From positions 45,903 through 109,902 of the forward strand of contig MU626318.1 in the NCBI GenBank assembly GCA_025603075.1: a stretch of DNA of 64,000 nucleotides. Direction: 5' to 3'. Shown here piece by piece: positions 56,602 to 64,000 of this stretch (the first letter of the stretch is position 1; the number at the start of each line of letters is the position of its first letter). Position numbers and translations under genes: made by a program. The notes under the pieces were generated by a model. It was given only the letters and a program-made list of their open reading frames with translations, was not told the origin of the DNA and ran no database searches. Source of the DNA: Neoconidiobolus thromboides FSU 785 (taxonomy: Eukaryota; Entomophthoromycota; Entomophthoromycetes; Entomophthorales; Neoconidiobolaceae).

Positions 56602-56699
56602 GGGGATGTATTTTTGTGTTTAAGAATTTTACTAACAATCTTTCCACGCAAATAGCGCTTAAAAGATGGAAAAGTAATAAAGCCAGAAAAAACACTCCC
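56602..56699 (+). mobile_element. GGGGATG MITE copy 29
   Basis: 98 bp, forward, ATAT on both flanks; near-consensus. Confidence 0.92.
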
Positions 56700-57349
56700 A
56701 TATGATTTTGATTTAATATGAATTGCAGGTATTAATGTGATTTTTATTAAAATAAAATTGGTCGATTGGCAGAAAGATAGAATCTATATTACATTTAAAA
56801 GTGACATTACCAGTTTGGTTGAATAACAGTATAATATTTGAGATGACTAGAGCTTTAAATATTTGCTTTGTACTTATTTTTAATAAATATCAAATAATAG
56901 CCTTTGATAAAGTAAGATGCAATGTTATTTTATACATTATGCGATAGTATATTACTCGTAACTATAGCCTTTTTATACTTTAAATCTGATCCAAAAGAGA
57001 TGTAAATTATGTATAAAGATAGATAATATAAATCCTCAAACGTTGTTAAAGGCTAACTATCAAGATGTTTATGGTGATTAATAGTATATAAATTGGTAAT
57101 AAAAATAAAACATAGACAAATTTATGACTGAATTCTCAGCTTCTATCGTTTTTTGTAGCTGAAGATTTTTGTAATTGCATTTTTATACACATTTGATATT
57201 TCAATTTTTTAACGTTAACATCAGTTTGATAGTACTCTTAAGATTTGATGCTTTTTATAAGAAAAGTTACAGTGACTTATCTTTATTAAGTTTCTATGAC
57301 TTTCATTATTAAGTTTTAGTGAAAACACAACGAAAAAGATATTATGATT
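56700..57349. other. Intergenic, no gene seen
   Basis: AT-rich, nothing recognised. Confidence 0.5.
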
Positions 57350-57447
57350 GTGGATATATTTTTGTGTTTAGGGATTTTACCAACAATCTTTCCACTCAAA
57401 TAGCACTTAAAAGATAGAAAAAGTAATGAAACCAAAAAAATCATCTC
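57350..57447 (+). mobile_element. GGGGATG MITE copy 30
   Basis: Forward, termini degraded (GTGGATAT / CATCTCT); core intact. Confidence 0.8.
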
Positions 57448-57720
57448 TGTGTTTTAAAATACCTGAACATTTGTAGAAAAATACAGGGTAGACGTGATTT
57501 TTATGGCACTTTCTAAATATATATTGCTATAAAATTAAAAAACATTCAAACATAAAAATAGATGTTTTTATTTCCATGACTATTAAAGCTACTAATATGT
57601 TTTAATTTTTTAGTGTTTTAATTTTAAGTATTTCTGAGCAGCTCCGAACCTAATAAATTTACAGTGGGAAAAGCCACTCAAATTTTAATATATACGGTAA
57701 TTAGGGTAAATTTTAGTAAT

Positions 57721-57817
57721 GGGGATGTATTTTTGTATTTAAGAATTTTACTGACAATTTTTCCACATAAATAGCGCTTAAAAATGGAAAAATAATGAAA
57801 CTAAAAAAAACAGCCCC
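57721..57817 (+). mobile_element. GGGGATG MITE copy 31
   Basis: 97 bp, forward, flanked by AAT direct repeats. Confidence 0.92.
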
Positions 57818-58069
57818 AATATAAATTAAAAATGTAGCTCTTTGGCTTTATTGACTTAAGCTTTTGTATTTTTATTTTTATTATTAAAATGTTTAGGAAT
57901 AGTGCCTTTTAAAGGGACAAAAAATGAGCTGAAGCTCTAAAAACAATGTTTTCAAATAAATAATGCTTTGATAACGTTGGTTAAAAGTAACATTATAAAT
58001 ATTTGTTATGTACTTATGTTTATTATCATAGTCTTTTTTTGTAGATTTTTTAATAATGTATATGCATAT

Positions 58070-58168
58070 GGGGATATATTTTTATGTTTAAGAGTTTTAT
58101 TAACAAATTTTCCGCTTAAATAGCGCTTAAAAAATGGAAAAAATAATGAAGTCAAAAAAGACATCCCC
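58070..58168 (+). mobile_element. GGGGATG MITE copy 32
   Basis: Forward, GGGGATAT / CATCCCC ends, ATAT on both flanks. Confidence 0.92.
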
Positions 58169-58870
58169 ATATATTAAATAAACTATTTTTTAAATGTGGG
58201 GTTGATTTATTCAAACGTTGTTATTAGTTAAAAATTTAGCAGTTTCCGTATTGATATAATATTTTATAATGTTATTATAAATTTATATATACATATTTTA
58301 TATATATTGTGTTTAAAATGTTTCTGATAGAATTTTAATTTTTTTAGCATTTTTATTTGTAATATTATATAACAGCCACTTCAACTTCTAGAGATAGTAA
58401 CTTCAACATTTCATAATTTATAGATAAATTCAAATTTTAAAAGGGATACACATAGGACATATATTGATAAATTTTATCATCAATCAACTTAGCTTTTTTC
58501 TTTTAGCTCCAGCTATTTTAGAAAATTCCATGAAACTTCCTTTGACTCTGTGATTTTACAAAATCAAGTTCACTTTTCCCAAGTTAAACGATAATTTTTT
58601 AAAGTTGATGAATTAAAATTACAGCGCTTCATTACAATTAGCTCATTTCAGTATTAATTTTTAGCTTTTAGAATAGTTAACATTTTAATTTAATAATCTT
58701 TAAAAGCTATTTAATACATTGATTAGAGCTTTGACTTTTCTGATCAAAAGTATGGATTTTTTATACTTTGTTTATGAAGCATTTGTTTATTCTAAATTAT
58801 TATTTATCTAATTACTCTTCTTTATTCATTAGCGATAAGTTTAGTAAGGTTACAATATTATAAAACAAGT
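58169..58870. other. Intergenic, no gene seen
   Basis: AT-rich, nothing recognised. Confidence 0.5.
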
Positions 58871-58965
58871 GGAGATGTTTTTTTTTTGGTTTCATTATTT
58901 TCTCCATTTTTTAAGCGCTATTTGAGCGGAAAGATTGTTAGTAAAATTCTTAAAAATACATCCTC
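58871..58965 (-). mobile_element. GGGGATG MITE copy 33
   Basis: Reverse, GTGGAGATG / CATCCTC ends; short A-rich end (CACAA lost). Confidence 0.85.
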
Positions 58966-58982
58966 AATGTAAATTGCTATAT

Positions 58983-59081
58983 GGAGATGATTTTTTTGAT
59001 TTCATTACTTTTTCCACCTTTTAAGCACTATTTGAGCCGAAAATTTATTAGTAAAATTCTTAAACACAAAAATACATCCCC
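58983..59081 (-). mobile_element. GGGGATG MITE copy 34
   Basis: Reverse, 17 bp after copy 33 in the same orientation, so a head-to-tail pair. Confidence 0.88.
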
Positions 59082-59403
59082 ATATACTAAAAAGGAACAT
59101 AAAATCTTAAGAACAAGGTTGTTTTAAGGTAGAGAATATTGGTGAAAGCATGCCATAGATTTAAGACTATCTAAATTAAAAGTTGATATTAGGGTTAAAA
59201 TCCATCATATCCTAAAGTAAAGTGTATAGCTAACTAATTTATGTTTATTGTAAACTAGTTCTAAAACGCTAACAATCGAAAAAGTCAAAAGCAATTTGTG
59301 TTGCAATATCAGATACTATGTAAAGAAGGGATCAAAATTTAAACATTGTAACATTCAAAAATCTAAAAATAGTTACTTATAAAGATAAATTAAATTTTTA
59401 TTA
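59082..59403. other. Intergenic, no gene seen
   Basis: Downstream spacer of member 5. Confidence 0.5.
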
Positions 59404-59949
59404 TTAATAAATTGCTGCCTTAACTACTGAACCTATTACGATTGGTAGTTTAAGAATAGGCAAAGAAAGGATGGGCTTTTTAGATGGTGGAGTACTATAA
59501 CTTGGTGGAGGATTACTTGGTGGAGAAGTTTCGTAACTTGGTGGGTTACTTGGTGGAGGATTGCTTGGTGGAGGATTACTTGGTGGAGTACTGTAGCTTG
59601 GTGGGTTACTTGGTGGAGGATTACTTGGCGGAGTACTGTAACTTGGTGGAGGATTACTTGGTGGAGGATTACTTGGTGGAGTACTGTAACTTGGTGGGTT
59701 ACTTGGTGGAGGATTGCTTGGTGGAGAAGTTTCGTAACCTGGTGGGTTACTTGGTGGAGGATTACTTGGTGGAGTAACAATTGGTGGGATAACAACTGGT
59801 GGAGTATCGTATGTTGGAGGGCTAACTGGCGGAGTATTGTAGCTTGGAGGAATTACAATTGGGGGAGAGTTATAACTTGATGGGACTGGATTATAATCTA
59901 AAGCGTACGTAGTAACAGCTAAAGTCAAGATTGGAATAAATAACTTCAT
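59404..59949 (-). CDS. Secreted Pro/Tyr-rich protein (PPSY family), member 5
   Basis: Single exon, 181 aa. Signal peptide 1-16 (MKLFIPILTLAVTTYA before LDYNP). Long runs of PPSNPPPSNPPSYSTPPSN-type units, the most Pro/Ser-rich member. The tail differs from the others: KKPILSLPILKLPIVIG then SVVKAAIY, with the LPI element kept but the PYQ part lost. All six frames over the repeat stay open for long stretches because the DNA is a 15/33-bp tandem array. TATAAAAA lies ~76 bp upstream. Confidence 0.83.
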   Translation of the reverse strand: MKLFIPILTLAVTTYALDYNPVPSSYNSPPIVIPPSYNTPPVSPPTYDTPPVVIPPIVTPPSNPPPSNPPGYETSPPSNPPPSNPPSYSTPPSNPPPSNPPPSYSTPPSNPPPSNPPSYSTPPSNPPPSNPPPSNPPSYETSPPSNPPPSYSTPPSKKPILSLPILKLPIVIGSVVKAAIY

Positions 59950-60024
59950 ATTAAGTTGTATTAATGAGTCGTTAAATAAATAAATAGAATGATTGTTCTT
60001 TTCATTTTAAAGTCCATAGGCTTA

Positions 60025-60032
60025 TTTTTATA
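60025..60032 (-). promoter_or_regulatory. TATA box
   Basis: TATAAAAA on the minus strand upstream of member 5. Confidence 0.5.
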
Positions 60033-60823
60033 GTATTTTTAGACTATGTTAATAATATACACCTGCCTCTTGACTTTTAAAATTAGTAGTGTCTGACCCA
60101 AGTCATTTTAAACTCATCCATTTTATTGAGGGTTTTTTAAATAGCTTGGTTTGTCATGTTTGAAACTAAAATTTCTAAGCTATAAATTTTAAATAGTTCA
60201 GTATAATATAACTTTCAACACTTTCCTACTTTATTTAATATTTTTACGTCGTCAATATTTATTTTAAAACGGCTTTTGCTAGCTTACCATTATAATTTTT
60301 TAAGAGCTATTTTACATCTCTAACAAAATCAGACTAATAGCTCAATGGTTTAAGGCCATTTTAATTATTAATTAAGATCACTTCATGAAATCTAACTCAA
60401 CTTTAAATTAGATTTTTAGACACAAATTAGACTAAATTTTAGTCAGACATTTTAAAATTTTGTGGGTGAAATGATAATTTTAACACACTTTGAGTACTAA
60501 AAAAATTAATCCTATTTTAGCGTATAAATTTGAATTTGAATTGTGTAGACTATAACTAGAAATGATTTATTTTTTTAAAATAAAACCAGCTTATTAGATA
60601 GAAGATACAGTGATTAATATTTAATTTTTATTAGATAACTATTGTAAATATTATGAATAGTTTTTTTTATCAAAATATCAATCTTAAAGGGAGGATATCC
60701 CGTAACCATGTGTGATGTCCAAGAGGCTCCAACATGTTAATCTAAATAGTATTTTGGATATAGAATCAAAAAGATTAATAAACTAAATTTTAAACAATGG
60801 TTTATTTTGACACTTTGCAACGC
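60033..60823. other. Intergenic, no gene seen
   Basis: AT-rich; nothing recognised. Confidence 0.5.
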
Positions 60824-61132
60824 TTAAAGAAAAATAGGAATTGGGGGAAAATTATTAGTTGTATCAGTAGGTTTTGAATCGGTAGGAGTACCTAGGTAAA
60901 AAACTGGAGCTTGGCTATCAGCTATAGAGTTGGTTATCAAATCCAATTTACTTGTAAAGTTGCTACGTTTGTTGATTAGGGATTCAGTAGTCCCTTCCTG
61001 ATGGTTTAAATACATAAAATTTGAACTGCACTCATTCCGAAGTGATATTAAAGGGTGGTGATCATTAAATGAATTTAAGCTCATTTTGTGACAACTTACA
61101 AGAGTTAAGATAGATACGAAATATAAATTCAT
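60824..61132 (-). CDS. Small secreted protein, unknown
   Basis: 102-codon frame starting MNLYFVSILTLVSC, a probable signal peptide, then a polar Ser/Asn/Thr-rich chain with two cysteines and a Pro-rich end (NNFPPIPIFL). A TATAAAAG box lies 41-48 bp before the start, as in the neighbouring secreted genes. The tail PPIPIFL faintly recalls the LPIP end of the PPSY family. No family recognised; could be a shortened relative. Confidence 0.5.
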   Translation of the reverse strand: MNLYFVSILTLVSCHKMSLNSFNDHHPLISLRNECSSNFMYLNHQEGTTESLINKRSNFTSKLDLITNSIADSQAPVFYLGTPTDSKPTDTTNNFPPIPIFL

Positions 61133-61172
61133 TATTTGAATTAATGTATGAATATTAAAGGAATCTATTTCA

Positions 61173-61180
61173 CTTTTATA
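61173..61180 (-). promoter_or_regulatory. TATA box
   Basis: TATAAAAG on the minus strand, upstream of the small secreted protein frame. Confidence 0.45.
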
Positions 61181-61618
61181 CTATATTTTCATGGTTTTCT
61201 TTAATACCCATCTTGCTTATTCTGGATTCTTTCCCCTTAACTCTTAAAAATCTAGTTTCTTTAAAAAAATTTTGATGATTCTACCCCCTTATTTTATTTG
61301 AGTTTTGAGTTTTTAAACATAAAGTGCTTATGTAATACTAATTTAAAATTTAAATAAAACAAGTTAGTCAAATAATTTATCAAATTTGAAATAAAACTAA
61401 TACAATATAGCAAACTTGTAATTCGCAATATCTACTTATTTTGATTTTTTGATAGATCCAGTCCCCACGATAAACTAAAAACTCAGCCTGTAAAAACTCG
61501 CTTACAAACAACCATATTGTAACTTAAACATACTATTTCATTATTGATATTTTAAAAAACATTTGTAAAAAACTTAAAAGACAAAAATTCATAAATAAAT
61601 ACCATTTTAATAAATAAT
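61181..61618. other. Intergenic, no gene seen
   Basis: AT-rich spacer. Confidence 0.5.
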
Positions 61619-62110
61619 TTAATAAATAGGGGTTGGGTTGTAGCTAGGATGGCTATCGTAATGTGGAGTTGAAGGTGGAACATAGCTAGGTGGAGTAATA
61701 ACTGGTGGTCCGTAGCTTGGTGGGGTAATAACTGGTGGTCCGTAGCTAGGTGGAGTAATAGCTGGTGGTCCGTAACTTGGTGGAGTACTAGGTGGAGTAT
61801 AACTAGGTGGAGTAATATCAGGGGTATAACTTGGTGGAGTTAATACAGGGGGGCCATAATTTGGTGGAGTGATAACTGGTGGACCATAGCTTGGTGGTGT
61901 ACTAGGTGGAGTATAACTAGGTGGAGTTAATACAGGTGGGCCATAACTTGGTGGAGTTATATCTGGAATATAATGTGGTGGGGTAATAGCAGGTGGTCCA
62001 TAGCTTGGTGGGGTAACTACAGGTGGAGTATAACTTGGAGGTTTTGGAGTATAGTCGTTAGCAAAAGCTAAGGAAGCAAGAGCAAGAGAGGTTAATAAGA
62101 AATTATGCAT
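61619..62110 (-). CDS. Secreted Pro/Tyr-rich protein (PPSY family), member 6
   Basis: Single exon, 163 aa. Signal peptide 1-17 (MHNFLLTSLALASLAFA before NDYTP). Nearly the whole mature chain is made of 9-10-residue units of the form TPPSYGPPVI, about a dozen, with the variants PSYTPPST and PHYIPDI. The end DSHPSYNPTPIY lacks the LPIP..YQ signature but keeps a final P-x-Y. Codon use in the repeats is varied, so units are older or under selection rather than freshly copied. TATAAATA lies ~86 bp upstream. Confidence 0.85.
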   Translation of the reverse strand: MHNFLLTSLALASLAFANDYTPKPPSYTPPVVTPPSYGPPAITPPHYIPDITPPSYGPPVLTPPSYTPPSTPPSYGPPVITPPNYGPPVLTPPSYTPDITPPSYTPPSTPPSYGPPAITPPSYGPPVITPPSYGPPVITPPSYVPPSTPHYDSHPSYNPTPIY

Positions 62111-62195
62111 GTTAATAATTTTAATGAATATTAGTTGTTATAAAGATTATTTTTAACTGTTGAGTTTGATAATTTTTTATTAACTCGATGAAGAG

Positions 62196-62203
62196 TATTT
62201 ATA
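62196..62203 (-). promoter_or_regulatory. TATA box
   Basis: TATAAATA on the minus strand upstream of member 6. Confidence 0.5.
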
Positions 62204-62974
62204 CTTGAGGTTTGGTAAGGCTTTAGCGCATAGTATTTGGTGAATTAAGGGGAGAGAATAAAATTGTTGGTTACACCTTCGTTTCTTTAGGGGGAGGGGG
62301 TGACTTAATAATCTAAATTTCAAGTTGGTGTTTTGTAGGCAGATTTAGATTGAAATTTTGATAATTTAAATCTCTTTCTAGAACTCAACTTTATGAGTTA
62401 AATGCCCAATTTTTACATAACATACAAGCAATTAACGAATAGACTAATATGAACTTTTTAAAAATATGATAATCTAGATATACAAAATAAAACTGTTTGA
62501 TTCTAGAATAATGAATTAGATTTAATTCAAATATTTACCTTTTTAGCCTTTGAGGCCTTTAAAATTAATGCTTGATTTTAAAATTTATGGGAAATACAAT
62601 ATACAACCTGTTTAGCATGTTTTAAATTTCAGATGGTCTAACAGCCTTAATAAATTAACTAATTAGCTAAATTAATTCCTAAAGATCTAACACAACAAAC
62701 TTGAATAATTTCAAGGTGAGTTGCTAATATTGAAAGTGTATTCAATATTATAAATATAAATAGTTTATTTTTGTGCTGGTAAAAAAATCAATTTACATTG
62801 CAAAAAGGGGAAAAAATAAAGCAAAACATGAATCATTGTATCTTTTACTAGCTCCAAAAAAATAATGCATAAAACATAATATTCGTTAAAACTTCTCTTT
62901 TACTATGTGTTTTGGTAGAAAACCAAATGTATGTTCATATAAATTACTGTTCCTGATAAACCACTTTTGATGAC
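62204..62974. other. Intergenic, no gene seen
   Basis: AT-rich; a GGGGGAGGGGG run at 62291-62301 is the only G-rich spot. Confidence 0.5.
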
Positions 62975-63876
62975 TTCAAACTATCCGTTCTTATTATGTA
63001 AAACTCTTACTCTAACTAATTGCATCCATTTAGGATACATGTTCTCAATGTGATCTAAGGATAGAGGACTAGGTAACAAGCATGTCAACCAGTGTCTTTT
63101 GATTCGGTAATATCTTTAGTGCTCGGATCTTTTTCAATGTATACATTTTCAATGATTGTTTTCGCTTTCAATACACTTATTTATCTAAGTTTGTTAATAG
63201 CTAACTTAATAAACTGGTTGAGTATGTCGGTAAAATAGCGCCTCAATCGAGTCTGATATTCGATTGTTATACATTTACTCATAACACAATATACATATGT
63301 ATTTATTATACAGATCCTTGAAGTCACCTTACTCTTTTTTCCTTTCTAGCTAGATTTTTATTTATATGGATTGAAATATTAAACGTTGGCTCACCAATAA
63401 CATGACTTTGGAATCAATAACTTTTAATATATCATTTTTAATGCTATTATCATAAAAATCTCTAACTCCAAAATAGCCAAATCGTTGTTCTGAAGTGGTA
63501 GATCAGGGCATTTAAGAGAATAATTAAACTTATTTAGGCTTCTGACTATAATTTTATCCCTTGGTCTCACTTCCCTTTCATTTTTTATTCTTTCTTTTAT
63601 CCCTCTTATTAGCGTATTAGAATCTTCATCAATGCAAGATTGTATAAACTTTCTCTGAACTTCTGATAAAATTACTTTAGTAGCTTCTCTTGGTCCAACT
63701 TTTGGTTTTCTTCTATAATCCTCGCCATCTATATATTTCTTTACAATAGACTGAACTGTCCTTGCATTGAGAGCTAAAATTCTAGCAATGCTTGTCGCAT
63801 TAGATCCGTTGACATACGCATCAATGATCCTTTCTCTTTCTTCATTAGTTATAGGCTTGCTTCTCTTTTTGAGCAT
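62975..63876 (-). pseudogene. IS630/Tc1-mariner-type transposase pseudogene
   Basis: The first 150 codons (63876-63424) are open. A helix-turn-helix reads ITNEERERIIDAYVNGSNAT then SIARILALNARTVQSIVKKY, followed by a second basic DNA-binding part and IRGIKERIKNEREV. Further down, in shifting frames, DDE_3-like blocks survive: VIGEPTFNISIH (first Asp gone), IIENVYIEKDPSTKDI (Asp of DN..H changed to Glu) and SPLSLDHIENMYPKWMQLVR, matching the NPIENM..KWK end of such transposases. Catalytic residues are lost and stops occur, so it is dead. No terminal repeats were found in the visible flanks. It does not share ends with the GGGGATG MITE. Confidence 0.78.
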
Positions 63877-64000
63877 GTATAATTTTTGTAAAAAGGTAAT
63901 AAAATAACGCCGAAAATTTAATTTTTATACATTTATAACCTAAAAGTGTATTAAGTTTTGGTAAATTATTGCCAATGAAATGGAATGAATTCACTACTTG

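Noticed and set aside
3238-59081. CRISPR-like or tandem array interpretation of the ~97-bp repeats
   Set aside because: Copies are dispersed, in both orientations, with inverted termini and flanking duplications; the genome is eukaryotic.

Overview
The window is AT-rich nuclear DNA of a eukaryote with many very short spliceosomal introns (about 43-90 nt, GT..AG). The gene set points to a fungus, probably an early-diverging one: a chitin-binding (CBM19-like) secreted protein, a fungal-type MAPEG protein, two cAMP-receptor-like 7TM receptors, Nsa1/WDR74, a TFIIIC90-like factor and a PROPPIN. An Entomophthoromycotina (Conidiobolus-like) genome would fit, but that is inference from gene content and base composition.

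Layout. 0-2.7 kb holds housekeeping genes: the tail of an acyl-protein-thioesterase-like hydrolase, a ten-exon RRM-cyclophilin (PPIE type, 301 codons) and an unknown 133-aa gene. 3-21 kb is an accessory region. It has eight LITAF-like genes and relics, two decayed KDM3-like JmjC demethylase copies and a ~600 bp tract shared almost exactly between two LITAF loci; one MAPEG gene lies inside it. 21.7-30 kb has an Hsv2/WIPI3-4-like PROPPIN, a CBM19-like secreted protein plus its transposon-split pseudogene, a 467-aa phosphoprotein-like gene and a secreted Cys-rich protein. A ninth, divergent LITAF-like gene is at 32.7-33.1 kb.

34.8-44.8 kb is a core block free of the short repeat that fills the rest. 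It carries NSA1/WDR74 (10 exons) and a convergent TFIIIC90-like gene (9 exons) whose coding ends overlap by 15 bp, then two paralogous 7TM receptors, one with four introns and one with one. A tRNA-Leu(AAG) lies at 46.9 kb. 49-62 kb holds six secreted Pro/Tyr-rich repeat proteins (PPSY family) and one small secreted protein, most with a TATA-like box 40-95 bp upstream. An IS630/Tc1-type transposase pseudogene closes the window.

About 34 copies of a ~97 bp MITE with GGGGATGT termini are scattered through the accessory parts. Several sit inside gene relics, and paralogous sequence gives two natural filled/empty comparisons. A separate ~463 bp element with 8-bp TGTGAAAT termini has two copies, one nested inside a MITE. 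Intron positions were assigned by hand from reading frame, splice dinucleotides and family similarity.
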